Program-made: the position numbers and the translations under genes
From: Ananas comosus
Lineage: Eukaryota; Streptophyta; Magnoliopsida; Poales; Bromeliaceae
Length of the DNA: 64,000 nt
Reading direction: 5' to 3'
Assembly (NCBI RefSeq): GCF_001540865.1
Contig: NC_033638.1
Location: 932,401-996,400, forward strand
Shown here: positions 11,091-23,194 of the stretch, in pieces
Numbering within the stretch: position 1 is the first letter of the stretch
Layout: every line of letters starts with the position of its first letter
The notes under the pieces: model-generated
The model's database searches: none
Seen by the model: the letters and a program-made list of their open reading frames with translations, nothing else
Told to the model about the DNA's origin: nothing

Positions 11091-12081
11091 CGGAGTGTAT
11101 AGGTATAAAACAAAATTTGTGGAGACCACAGCTATCTAGTGAAGTTGGATAACATTCCAGTTTTCTATGATTTTCTAGTTTTCTATGAAAAAAAGTTAAA
11201 GAGTCTGTTTCCACTCAGACGTGTTTATTAAAGAATAAATTTAGTCTCCAAATTCTTGATGATAAAATATATATGTAATTAGCTACAAGAACTCATAAGA
11301 AATAGAAAATTTGGTGGGAACAGTCCCTAATGTGAGATAGTTGTGTGTGTCGTTCATCATGTGAACAACATTCCAGTTGAGTGATTAATGAAAATGCTCT
11401 CACATTAAGGACAATCCCTACAATTTCTTTTCCTTTTTTTAAAGGTTACATAGGGTGAGACTCAAGGGCCTATTCAGAAAAAAAAATATAGTAGAGACCG
11501 TCCCTAACATAAGACTATCTCATCTCATCCATCATCCGTTCCCACATATCTTAAAGCCCCGTAAACAGTAGATGGAACTTGTGGGCAAACAGTAGATGGA
11601 ACTTGGGACAGTATCCCATCCCATCCCATCCCATCCCATCTCGTCGATCGTCCATGAAACAAATATCAGTGCTACGTCTGTAAACCGTAAATGAAAAGCG
11701 TCTCACATTAGAGACTGTCCTCACTGAAAATTCTATTCACTCACAAGATCTCAAGAGTTCTAAAAATGCGGCAACTTTGGCCATTGGTTCCTAAACTTTT
11801 AGGTGTGATTTACTTTCATCCTGAAACTTTTAAGCTTCAATTTAGAAATCCGAAACTATTAAAAGAGTTTCACTTTAATTCCTCTACATATTTACAAGTA
11901 TATGACAAAACTATTGCCTGCACTATCAACCCCTAATTCCATCTCCCATTTTACCAAAAACAATCAAAAGTTAAAGAGTTGAGGGGGTTTAAAACAGTTT
12001 TAATCTTATTTTTGTTCTTCTAACAATAAAACAATGATGTTTACACACCCTGTTTCCCTACACACAGAGATACTAGAAGCA
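11091..12081. other. Non-coding; contains a short CCCAT minisatellite
   Basis: No gene. The words GGACAATCCCTAC, GAGACCGTCCCTAAC and GAGACTGTCC recur (about 11320-11730), suggesting a decayed repeat. A run of (CCCAT) lies at 11608-11640, and a 19-bp direct repeat, AAACAGTAGATGGAACTTG, at 11562 and 11587. Confidence 0.55.
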
Positions 12082-12880
12082 TCTATAAACTCTAATTAAT
12101 CCCCGTTTCCTTTTGTCCACATGGCAACATTAGCTTAATCTAATCTTCTGTGGGCCCTACCTGTCATCTTAAGGCACTCTATTATGTAATTAGTGGGTGC
12201 CCCATTTAATCTTCCTTGCTTCGTCTTCCACCCTCGGCTCCTTTGCTCGCTCCTCTAGGTGCCGCTCCGACTCCTGTTCCCTCTCTGGACGGATTGTTGG
12301 GCTAGGTTCATGGCTGGACTTCTTGGCGTCGCGTCCGTTCCCTTTGGCGACGTTTCGTTTCGTTCGCCCCCTAGATGCCGCTCCGACTCCTATTCCCTCT
12401 CTGGATGGAGTGTTGGGCTGAGTTCATGGTCGTCCCTTCTTCCGATCGCGTCGTTCCTGTTGGCGGCGCTTCGTTTCGGCTTATTCATTCCCTCCGGTCG
12501 CGAAAATGGCTCGGATTCATCCTCCGTGGTCCCTTCTTGCTGCCTATATAGTATGCCTCTGTAAAAATTTTATTTGCAAAAAAAAAAACCCTATTTCTCT
12601 CTTTCTGATTNTCTATGTATCAATGCAGTTATATTGGTTGGTTTTAAGTTTCAAATGCTTCTTCCTTTTTGCCTATTGTACATAAGCTGATTAAATTGCT
12701 TTAAGCCCTCTTTATTTAGGAATTTGTGCACTGATAGGATGTATCGCTTTTTTTTTTCGCAAACTTATGAAGTATTTTTAGATTTTTTTTTTAATCATTA
12801 TATATCTTCAAATCTTGACAAAGAAAAAATTTTACTACAACAATATTTACCCGCCGCATCACACGGGGTAACTACACTAG
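12082..12880 (+). mobile_element. Non-autonomous Helitron
   Basis: It starts 5'-TCTATAAACTCTAATTAATC after an A (12081) and ends ...ACTACACTAG-3' (12880) before a T, as expected for Helitron insertion into AT. A CCCG/CGGG stem (within CCCGCCGCATCACACGGGG) lies just upstream of the CTAG end. It shares both ends and the GTCCACATGGCAACATTAGC block with the elements at 24371-25900 and 33057-34604. An internal GC-rich stretch repeats TAGATGCCGCTCCGACTCC. There is no Rep/helicase gene, so it would need a partner in trans. N at 12611. Confidence 0.8.
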
Positions 12881-13787
12881 TAGAAGAATGGTACATGATG
12901 GAGAGAACTAGCGCAGAGGAAGAAGCACAAGAACTGAAAGTGACGATACATAAAAAACCAATTCTTCAATAAAGACAATATTATTAATCAATTCTTCAAA
13001 ATCTAATTACATTAACGAACGCCACGTCACGCCACGTCTATAAATAGAGGCGATACCGGAAGGCGATACCCGAATCCGACTAGACAAAAATAATAAATTC
13101 TAATATATTTCTAAACCCAATCGGATTAAAAATAATTAAATAATCAAACTAAAAATTAAAAAAATATAGAACTTTCGGAAAAACAATTTAAAAAATATAA
13201 AAACAAAGGCCGAAATAATTAAATTTGGATCTCAAACTTGGCCGAAATGGCTGCGCAATTCGACGTGTGGATTTCAAAAAGGATTTTCTGAATGAAGATT
13301 GCACACTAAAATTGAAAACTCGGACGAAAAGTTAAAACCATTCAACAATTTCTCACACCGATTGTAAAAATTATGCGAACTCAACAAAATTTTCAACTCA
13401 ATTTGACTGCGTCACATTTTTCTGAAAACTATAATGCTAAATTGGCCGCATCAACAACTAAAAACACAAACAATCAAAAAAACAGTACAAGTCACATTTC
13501 AAGTTTCAGTATCAAACTTTTCCACCCTTCCAATCTAGAATTGTACCTCATACATAATTTCTGCCCCCCATGTCAAAAGGATAATAAAATTACAATCAAT
13601 TATTGAGATGGGAAAAGGTAGAAGAAAATCTCGAAGCCAAAACCATTCTATGAATTCTAGCAGCTAATAAGCAAAAAATGATAAACAAATAAAAAAAAAA
13701 AAAACAAGAAAAAAAAAAAGGAGACCATACAACAAAACCTAGCAATCTCTTCTCATGCTCGTAGGCGACTGCCATGTCGGTAAATTG
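12881..13787. other. Downstream flank and 3' UTR of the minus-strand gene
   Basis: The 3' UTR of the gene ending at 13788 lies in the right part, but the poly(A) site cannot be placed with confidence. The rest is AT-rich with no gene. A TATAAATAG at about 13039 has no gene behind it. Confidence 0.5.
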
Positions 13788-16700
13788 TTACTGCCTAAAC
13801 AATTTCTCGGCAGCAGACGACTTCAGTTTTAAAATGTACGAGGCAGCATCGTCGAAGAGACTGTCAATTGAATCCTCCCATTTTTCATAAACGTAGAAGG
13901 CAGTGAAAATTAGAGGGATGCCTGCGAAAGGAAAAAACAGAACATTAGGGTTTCGTCATTCTATTTTGTTTCTTTTTGCGATTCAATTAATTCATTTTAT
14001 ACAAACACGAGGTTCGATGACTTTAAGATTTTTCCAAGAGCTATATATATATTACACCATTAAGTACGAAACTAATAATGAAATATTATTGAGGTAAAAG
14101 CATATAGAACTTACATGATCTATGGATCATTATAAAATCAACTACCAAACATTTCCCATTTTTTATTTTAATATCCAACCTTTCAATTTATTTGATTTGA
14201 GCCGGTCAACGGCACTTTGACTTCAAAATTTAAACTAAGTTTTTATTTTAGTAAATTTATAGTTCCGAGAATTACATGAAATATGCTAACTAAATCTGTA
14301 AAGATAAACGACATTCAAATTTTAAAGTGAAAGTGATGTTGAATGACTCGCATCAAACAAATTGAAATATTGGATAGTAAAATCAAAATTTTGAAACATT
14401 GGGTAGTCTATAGTGCAGGTAAATTATGTACGTTTTTACCCGTTATTGAAGTCACCGAACTTCAAATATCAATTATATTGATGCATGAACTTCAGTTAAC
14501 TTCGAGTCGTTTTAAGTTTCCCTAAAGAAGGGTGAAGTAGCAGCTGATTCAGCTAGGCACATAATCTTCCGAGATATGAGGTGATGATTTGGCAGCTGAT
14601 TCAGCTAGGCACGTAACTTCGAGTCTTAATCATTGACGTGCTATTCGTTCCAAAATCTAAAAAAAATGGCGCAACAACTAAATCAGCTACCACATCATCC
14701 CTGTGTTAGTGAGACTGAAAGAGCTCCAGAATCTGACCCAATTCGATCGAAGATATTGTCCTAGGAGAAATTTTGTGATATATTCAATGATCAATGCTGT
14801 AATTTACCCATTTCAAAGGAATCCAAAAATACCCAAAAAGAACAAAAAATGAAACGAACTTATTGAAGTGAGAATGTTTCGATAAAAACCTATCTTAAAT
14901 GCACTCTGTATTGACATGGCTCCAAGGATGTTGAGAACCAGTAGGAAGAAAACCACCTGAAAATCTCAATGTCAGAAGGTAATCAGCTGATATGTAGACT
15001 AAATTAGATCTCACAGCCTCTGCTGCGACAAAGATTTTAGCATTGCATACCCGCAAAAATAGTGACCAATCCTTCCCCTTGCAAAGTGATCTTATTATGC
15101 CAACAACAGAATTCCACGAAGAACTGACTGAAAAGGCAAGTTGTCGTGCCTTTTCTTGTGACACATGAAAATCTGAAGGTTCCAATTTCTCAATATTGTA
15201 ACCAAGTCTGCAATCACAGTTATTCCATATGTCATTCCTAAGTATCAATGTGAAAACTGGTCGAAGAAATGGAACACGCAATTAGACTAAAGAAAAAGGT
15301 ATACTAAAATATATCTTGCACATTAATCTCTGCATTAAAAAACAAATAATGATAAAAGGTCTCTGCTTTATTCAGAACCCATGATGTATCGCACATTTGC
15401 AGATGGGCACCCAAAGTTTTTAAAGTTAAAAAGAGCTACCCGAACTACCTGCAGGTTTCAATCAACCACTCAGATCCTAATTCTCTCCTGACCCATGCAA
15501 GTTCAGGTCTTATTCTTAACCCTCATCCTTTCTATACCAGAATACCTAAATCAAGGATTTAAGTGTCGTGACGCGGGGTGCTGACAACTTGCTAGCACGG
15601 TACGGCACAGTGCGTGTCGGGCCGTGCCGATGCATGCTGGTCACAAAAAATACAAGTGTGCCGACACATAATGGCATAAAATATTTATTTTCTTTAGCAA
15701 CAAAATTTTCTAATTTCTTATCATGTATTTTTATCAAATCTTTTGAATTTTATTGAGAAAATTACTTACTAATTTAAGGAAAAGAGGGTTTTCAATCGTG
15801 CCATCGGCACGGGTGATATATTGCACCGATATCTTGTTGGTACAATACGGCATGATTAATACGGTCCGTACTGATGGGCACTTAAATCCTTGACCTAAAT
15901 GAGTTTAGGCATATGAGTAACTTAGCTTTCCCGTCGTTGGCAATTGTTACGGAAACTAAATGAAGTTCAGTGTGGCTGGATGAATGAAACGGGCAGATTG
16001 TCCAGGTAGAGTGTTTTTTAGCCTTTGAAAGTTAAGGTGGCAATTTAAAAGTGCCTGATTATTCAGAGGGATCCTATTCATTTATTTCTCTAGAAAGAGT
16101 GATATCCTAGTCTATTGATGGCAAAAGAATTCTGCAATTGTAATTTATGTTCAATTTTTATTTCATTCCAACGAAAGAGAGAAAGGAAAAAGGAACTCGT
16201 ACATTCTGGTAGGTAGCATCCCATGAATGAACAAGAATAGTGCAGTGAGCGAGAGGAGCTTTGCCGTCGCCGTAATGAAGGTATATCCGCACGCAAATAA
16301 GTGGTAATACACAGCAGCCAAGAGTAATAATACTGTGAAGGTTTGCTTCTTATCCTTCCAAAGAACTGTCTTTGCAACTGAACAGCAAATAATTAGCTTT
16401 ATCAGCATTGCATATCCAGGTAGAATAAAAACTAAGCTAATCAAAAAGAAAAAAGAAATCATACAGTTTCCATTTCCGAGGTAGATTGAAGCTTTAGAGA
16501 TTTGCTTTCGCGGCCGTGCTCTCAAATGAGAGTATGACTCGATTGTCTTTTTTAGACCATCCTACAATTTCAACAATGGAAACAATACACATGGTCATAT
16601 AAGATAACAGCCGAAGCAATGTTATTAGGGAGAAAAATACAACAAAAAGGTTAAAAAGAAGAATGTTGCATCAAAAACCTCAAGAGATACAATAGGTTCA

Positions 16701-19700
16701 TAACCAAGCTGATCTTTAGCTTTTGAGCCATTGAAGGTTCTGTTGCAGGAGAGAAGCCTAATTCTTGAAGGCGTCAGCTGGGGCACCGGCATCCCGTAAC
16801 GAGAAAGCGCCCTATATGTCCACTCCACCAAGTGTGCCACTGGCATAATAACAGAGACAGGAATTTTGATGCTAGGCCTGCATACAGATAGAAAGCAAGA
16901 ATCACAGTTACTTTAGAAGCCTACTTGTATGCATGAATATCTTGTTCAGAATATCTCTATTGTTTACCCAAAGGGGGATGCGGTAATTAGTTGATGGGGA
17001 GCATGAAAGATGTCTAAAACCAGATGATACACAACCTCTAAGACGGTTTTTCTTCTTTTTCAGGATATGTAAATCACCTTGAACACAAGACCCAAATGTC
17101 ATGATTATAAGGACCTGCAGTGGGCTAAAAGCAAACTCCTAGGTTGCAATCACATCAGGACCCAATACGACACAAGTTAATCACCAAATAACTTGTTTCG
17201 ACATCCAAATTGATCCCTAGGAAGTAAAATGAAAGGGCATGATGAGAGAAGAGAGAGAACGTACGAATCTAATCTAGGATATCCTAAAATTTTAATTTAA
17301 ATTTTACTGTATGAACCAAAAGGAACTTTTCACATAGGAGCACAAAAGCGAAGAAAGCACAAGAAGATAAACCCATCTTAGCTGCATGTTAAGCCTATAG
17401 CCAAACATAAAAGCTTATAACATAAAAGTCACATGCACCTTTCATATCCGAGACCTTCTAAAACCAGTGAGACAAACTCCCAAAATTTGATTGGTTGCAT
17501 ATTTGTTATGAAATATGCCTGCAGAAAGATAATGCCGTTAAATGTTAAAACAAACATAACGCATTACAAATAAGAAAATGGTACCTGTCCTGCTGCTTTC
17601 TTTGCGGTCTCTTCAGAGGCAAGAGCACGCTCTGCGCATACATGACCATGTGCCACATTCTCAACATACGTGAAATCATAGAGATTGTTTCCATCACCAA
17701 CAATGAACTGCAGCACCGAATTAGTGGAATAGCAAGAGTAACCATCATTACCTCATTTGAATTAAGAAGTTTTTAATTGTTCTTAGTTACTAAAATAGAA
17801 CACCATACCATGTCTTTCCCAACATACTAAAGCATATATAAGTATGCTAAATGAGATACTGTTTAATGAATTGGATTACGTACAAGTTTTGATTATTTCA
17901 AATGAGTAATTACTAATGATGCTATAAAACTACAAATAAGATAGTAGTAGAACTTAACCAAAAACAGTGAAACACTTGAGATGATAACTACATTACCTTT
18001 AACTTCCCAGCCCTTGCTGCAGTGACCAGTGATGGTACCAGTAGCTTATCACCTGGTCCGAAAATGCTACTGGGACGAATACAACACGTGAGAAGCCCAT
18101 TCCTACCGTTTGCCTTTATCACTAGTTTTTCACCTTCTGCCTTAGTCTCTGAGTATGAATCATTAAACTGGAGAAGAAATGATAAGAAAAATCAGAAAAT
18201 CAAAACAGTTGCAAGATGTCGCAAAAGTAGCCGCAAGTAGTTTTCGACCTTCTCTGGAAAGGGCATTGACTCATCCCCATTAAAAATTCCATGAACACCA
18301 TCAAAGACAACACTAGGCGAGCTAGTGTAGATAAGTCTCTTAACTTTGCATTCGATGCAAGCATCAATTACATTCTTGGTACCTGCAGATGCATATAATA
18401 TGCTTCTGTTAAGTACAATAAATTTCCTCACAAAAGAATCCCCTGATTTCACCATCAGGCATAAATTTTAAAAGAGTCTATCATTGCCAATTTCAATTCC
18501 CAAGCCAGTCTAATAAGAAAATGTATAGGCACCAGACTTTGTTGCGAGAAGATTTTAATAAATACACCAGCTAGTGAGAATTGGAAAAGAACTACACAGC
18601 ATTAGTTACTGAAACAAATGTTGATATCTGACCTTCAACGTTGACAGAGTAATGAAGCTGGTAATTGTTGATAGACGAGTCCGGAGCAGCCATGTGGAAA
18701 ACAACTTCTGCCCCTAGAAATGCTGCATAACCAGACCGTGTAGGAAATAAGTAAGCAAAACATGGATTATTTTTTTTTTCAGTAGCATAATATCCCCAAT
18801 CTTTCGATTCTACACTAGCTGCCTGCTGCTTACAAAGACGTGAAAAGCCAATAACAGTTTAGTAACTACGCATTACAAATCTAATTCTTCTTTTGGATAA
18901 AACTTCATATGTATATCTTCACATTTAACCAAACAGTCTAAAATAGCTAATTAATAGCATGTCGTGGTATAATCTTTATTCACAATGGTTCATAAATTAT
19001 TGTGTCTATTACAACGCACCTTATGACCATAGCCTTCAAATAATTGATGTTATTTTCATTCGGAACAATACTATAAACTCATAGAGGAACTTGATATTTA
19101 TAAGAAAATGCAGGATACCACCTGACACTTTCGCAAATATCACTTTCAGCCCCTGACATTCCAAAGCCTATGAAACCATCCCAATATTTATGTATTTCAT
19201 AAACTTGGCCTTCTTCTGTCTTTGTTTTGTGGTGCATCAATGCCTAAACATGATGCCATGAATCAGATGGTGAGCTGGGGACAAAATATTATCCGGAGAG
19301 TTTTGGATGTTTTCATCAAAGCAAAGATACACCAACATGACTAAAGGATTGTGATATTAAAGTTGGCAGGTAAACGAATCAGGAGAGCAAAGGAAAGCAA
19401 CACTTCCATTCCTACCATCAAAAAGTATAGTGGGTATTGTAAAAGAGTTATTATCTTTTACCATAAGGCAAACTAATGGAACAGCAATGGAAGCAGACTA
19501 GACGAAAACCTACAAAATTACTAAGGGGGTTTAAGTGCCGATTTTTTTTTATGTCAAAGGTAGAAGATAATAATTGCAAAAATACCAATGGTTTTTTTTT
19601 TTTGGTGCGTAGTAGCCAAAATAGAAAATAAAAGGACGCATTGAGAAGAAAAGAATCTGACTACCGAAAACACTGTGATTTTAAGTTAATGCGCATAACA

Positions 19701-22700
19701 AGTTCCAAAAAGCAGTAGGAAATCACTTTATGCCACCTATTGTGCTCCATCAACAGACTCTTTAGCAAACATTGTTGTTTCAAATATTCCTCCATTCAAC
19801 AGTCATTAGTCTCACAAGGTTCCGAATACAGTACCTCACTTGTAAGCTTTTATCTCTCCTAAATATACATATAGAACAAGCATAACGTCAATCAGGGCAA
19901 AAAATGATAACCAACATTAAAACCTCAGCAAAAGATCCCTCCATAATCTAATCTCATAAAGAGGATGCTCACATTACTATAAACTCTAGTCTAACAAAAA
20001 CACTAAGAAATACGGTACATGATGGCAGAATTAGTCGCCCATAGAATTCTGATTAGGAATACATTTTAACAAAACTTATCTAACAAAATGAGGAATTAGG
20101 TAAATATTTACATAACTGACCTGGACTCTGGCCCATTTTAGGATGACTATCAAAACCTTTGAAAGTACAGAAATTCTTTGGATCCCTCAAAATTTTGCCC
20201 TTTTAGGTTGTTGATGCATTGGCAAATCCATATAACACTCGTGGAGCCCTCCACATTCTGAGTGTCAATACATTGACAACATTTAGGGACAACGCGATGA
20301 GGGATTGACGGCTTTATTCTTGAAAGTTCTGATTTTGCTACCTAACCTTTAACTACATTCCCATCAAAGCTAATGTTACAACCAAATTCAAATTCAACAA
20401 CAAGACAGCCATCAAATCACTCAAATCAAACAAGCTAAGAGTACGAAAACCTTGAACTGTCAGTCAGTTCCATACATTTTCCTTTTCCTTTTTCTTTCCC
20501 TTTGCAAGTCAGTTAGGTAGAAAAGCGAGATATTACAATATATAACGACAACACTATGGGGGACTGATGGCAGCCCTCCTGAAAGTTTTGATTTTGCTGC
20601 CTAACCTTCAACTCTACCAACACGACGGATCTCCCGTGACAACATTTAATTTAAGTGACTACATTCCCATCAAAGCAGATAACACGCCCAAATTCAAATT
20701 CAATAACAAAACAATCATCATATCACTCAAGTCAAACTGGTTGAGGTACGAAAACTTTAACTGTTAATCAGCACCATACATATTCTACTTTTCTTTTTTT
20801 TACCTTATAATCAGCTAGATAGAAAAGTGAGACTATACAATATATAACGACAACACTATGGGCGACCAATGGTAGAACTCTTGAAAGTTTCTTATTTTGC
20901 TGCCTAATCTTTGACTCAATCAGTACGATGGATCTCCAATAAAAATATTCAATTTAAGTGGCTACATTCCCAACAATCTGCACACTCAAATTCAAATTCA
21001 ATAATAAAAGAGTCATTAAATCACTCCAATCAAACAGACTGAGGTAAAAAAAACCTTGAACTATCAGTTAGTTCCATAGATTTTCTTTTTTGTTTTCCTC
21101 GCAAGTCAATCAGATAAAGAGTGAGATCATATAACGTATCACGACAACACAATGGGGGAACGATGGCAGTAATGTTGAAAGTTTTGATTTTGCTGCCTAA
21201 CCTTGGACTCTATCAATTCAATGGATCTCCCATAACAACATTCAATTTCAGACACTACATTCCCACAAAAGCAGGTAGCATGCCAAAACCTTGAACTGCC
21301 AATCAGTTCCGTACATTTTTCTATGTTCTTTTTACCTTCAAGTCATTCAGATAGAAAACAATATCATACAACGATACAATATATAACGACAACACCATGG
21401 GGAACTGATGGCGGAACTCTTGAATGGTCTGATTTTGCTGCCTAACCTCCTTCGACTCTATTAATTCGATGGATCTCCCATAACAACATCTAATTTACAT
21501 GACTGCATTTCCTTCAAAAATAGAATGCCCATCAAATCACTCAAATCAAACAAACTTAGGTGCCAAAATCTTGAACTGTCAGTCAGTTCCATACATTTTC
21601 TACTTCACATTTTGTTATCAGTCAGCAGATAGAAATTACGTAACAGCAACACTATGAGGGACCGATGGAAGTACTACTCTTGAATGTTCTGATTTTGCTA
21701 CCTATCCTTCGACTCTATCAATATGATGGATCTTTACATGATTACGTTCCAATCAAAGTAGATAGGTAGCACGCCAATCAAATCACTCAAATCAAACTGA
21801 CTGAGGTATGAAAATCTTGAATTGTCACCAACCGTTCCTAACGCAGGTAGCAAAGCACTTGATGGTTGGTACTCGAGTGTTAGCTATATATTACCGGCTA
21901 ACATAGGTCGAACTTTCTGTCCAGTGATGATAAGTGCAGAAGACTAGCAAGTTGAGTTGAATAAGCTTGATAAATTAATTGGGGCTGCGGTCCATAATAA
22001 ACCTAATGGCAAGAGGCCCAATAATAGATCTAAGGTTCAAAGGGGTTGAGTTAGGTCGAGACCCGTGAGCGTAGTAATTGATCCCTTAAGTGCAGTGGAT
22101 GTGCACTTCCTATTAGCATGTGTTTTTGGGTCCTAAATTTGAAGCGTAGCTAAGTTTATTTCTAAAAAAAAAAAGGACTAAGTTCATACAGATCCCTGTA
22201 AACATATTGAATTGCACCATATTCCGACAAAGTTCAACTTTCATATGTTGTCCCTGCAAAAAATTCCAATATTTTTAAATATGTCTCTGCCATTAGAATC
22301 CATTATAAAACTTTAATTAACCATAGGTTAAATGCTTAACTCTGGTTAATTTATGAGATAACTTGATAATTTTTGCCCCTCTTATATTATACTGTTGTGG
22401 TTTTTGGAGGTACATAGTTATAGTGGCAAAATTGATATTTTACTTAAAATATAAACAGTTCTATAACGGAAACAAACCAGAGGGACAGATTTGAAAGCAT
22501 TAGAATTTTTGCAGGAACAACATATAAAGTTGAATTTTGTAAGGACATATTTGTAATTCACTATGTTTGCAGGGGCATGAATGTATTTAACCCAAAAAGA
22601 AAAATTGAGCTGACAGTCAATTCCACCCATTTTCTTCTTTTTTTCGTTTTACCTCGGTGTTCAGTCACACAGTCAGATAGAAAAAGGTAGGATCATGAAG

Positions 22701-23030
22701 AGCCGATCAGGAGTTAGATCTCACGATGGATTCAAGATGTCTCCTCTACCTTTGACGACCTGCTGCCTGTTGCGGAGATCGGCGGAGACGTAGGCGGCGC
22801 GGCCGGAGAGCAGGGCGGCGCCGAGGGGGGATCCGCCGCCGCCGCCGTCCTCGCGCGGGTCGAGCGCGAGGGAGGGCGCCAGATCGGCGACGCGGACGCA
22901 CCACTCGCCCGACCGGAGCAGCATCTCCACCAGGTGCCGCGCCGCGAAGCCCCTCCCCCCCGTCACCACGCACCACCGCTCCCCCCCGCCACCGCCGCCG
23001 NGCCCCAACCCCCTCCGCCGCCAACCCTAG
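13788..23030 (-). CDS. 3BETAHSD/D: Sterol 4alpha-carboxylate 3-dehydrogenase (3beta-HSD family) with C-terminal reticulon domain
   Basis: It oxidatively decarboxylates C4-carboxylated sterol intermediates with NAD in the ER, the second step of C4 demethylation (established for the plant 3BETAHSD/D family). Twelve exons on the minus strand: 22750-~23030, 18633-18713, 18249-18382, 17997-18167, 17585-17707, 17439-17518, 16679-16877, 16465-16561, 16203-16377, 15051-15207, 14890-14956 and 13788-13921. All introns obey GT-AG and phases join without a break to a TAA at 13788-13790. The product is about 556 residues, close to the family's ~560. The N-terminal Rossmann motif is VVTGGRGFAARHLVEMLLRS; FHMAAPDSS follows (~residue 95), then the catalytic YxxxK as YSETK (~160). 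A reticulon domain (~375-540) with two hydrophobic hairpins includes VLWKDKKQTFT and LFLFIHGMLPTRI. The start ATG is not visible: an N at 23001 and a frame break hide it. The 4 kb intron 1 carries a satellite array. Confidence 0.93.
13922..14889. other. Intron 11 of the 3beta-HSD/reticulon gene, with repeat debris
   Basis: No coding sequence. Part of it (about 14110-14520) holds a decayed interspersed repeat whose words ATTTGATTTGAGCC and TTTGACTTCAAA recur near 62330-62370. Two copies of CAGCTGATTCAGCTAGGCAC lie at about 14540 and 14593. Confidence 0.55.
15552..15892. mobile_element. hAT-type MITE in intron 9
   Basis: Terminal inverted repeats are CAAGGATTTAAGTG (15552) and CACTTAAATCCTTG (ending 15892). 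A perfect 8-bp target duplication, 'acctaaat', lies at 15544-15551 and 15893-15900. Length is 341 bp and non-coding. An 8-bp duplication is the hAT signature. It lies between exons 9 and 10 of the 3beta-HSD/reticulon gene, where it would be spliced out. Confidence 0.9.
18714..20199. other. First-transcribed-intron sequence, no feature recognised
   Basis: This is the 3' part of the 4 kb intron 1 of the minus-strand gene. I see no element boundary, coding frame or RNA gene. Confidence 0.5.
20200..21840. repeat. Intronic satellite, 6 units of about 250-300 bp
   Basis: A block beginning GATTTTGCTGCCTAACC recurs near 20330, 20590, 20893, 21184, 21430 and 21690. Each is followed by GATGGATCTCCC-type sequence, CTACATTCCCATCAAAGC and ATCACTCAAATCAAAC, then CTTGAACTGTCAGTCAGTTCC and a pyrimidine tract. 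A further partial unit lies at 22608-22710, beyond an inserted SINE-like piece and MITE. Units are 70-90% alike by eye. Confidence 0.85.
21842..22173 (+). mobile_element. Interrupted SINE remnant (head and tail)
   Basis: CAGGTAGCAAAGCACTTGAT at 21844 resembles the tRNA-like head of the SINE at 49237-49388. GTAGCTAAGTTTATTTCT plus poly-A at 22145-22172 matches its tail. The sequence between does not belong to the SINE, so it was interrupted or rearranged. Confidence 0.4.
22176..22596. mobile_element. Mutator-type MITE, copy 1, in the satellite of intron 1
   Basis: The left end (ACAGATCCCTGTAAACATATTG) and right end (CACTATGTTTGCAGGGGC) are inverted copies, with second-level inverted blocks TTCAACTTTCATATGTTGTC and ACAACATATAAAGTTGAA. 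This is the family shown to have 9-bp target duplications at 56878-57246. Confidence 0.75.
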
Positions 23031-23040
23031 CGCCGCAGCT

Positions 23041-23170
23041 CAGTTGAGAGAGAGAGAGAGAGAGAGCTCGAAAGGGGTTTGGAATAGTACGGGGGAGAGA
23101 GAGAGAGAGAGAGAGAGATCGAAGGGGGTTTGGAAAAGGACCGGGGAGAGAGAGAGAGAGAGAGAGTTGA
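23041..23170 (-). repeat. CT microsatellites in the 5' leader of the 3beta-HSD/reticulon gene
   Basis: Three runs of (GA)8-13 on the plus strand (CT on the transcribed strand) alternate with two near-identical spacers containing GGGGTTTGGAA. The compound unit is about 57 bp. It lies directly upstream of exon 1, so it is most likely transcribed 5' UTR or core promoter. Y-patches are common in plant promoters, but the spacer repeat shows this one grew by tandem duplication. Confidence 0.7.
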
Positions 23171-23194
23171 GGAATGATCAAATGAGACGTGGTA

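Noticed and set aside
13030..13060. Promoter (TATAAATAG)
   Set aside because: No coding exon follows on the plus strand, and the nearest gene is on the other strand ending there.
20200..22710. CRISPR-like array
   Set aside because: Units are 250-300 bp, diverged, intronic and eukaryotic; no short identical repeats with unique spacers.
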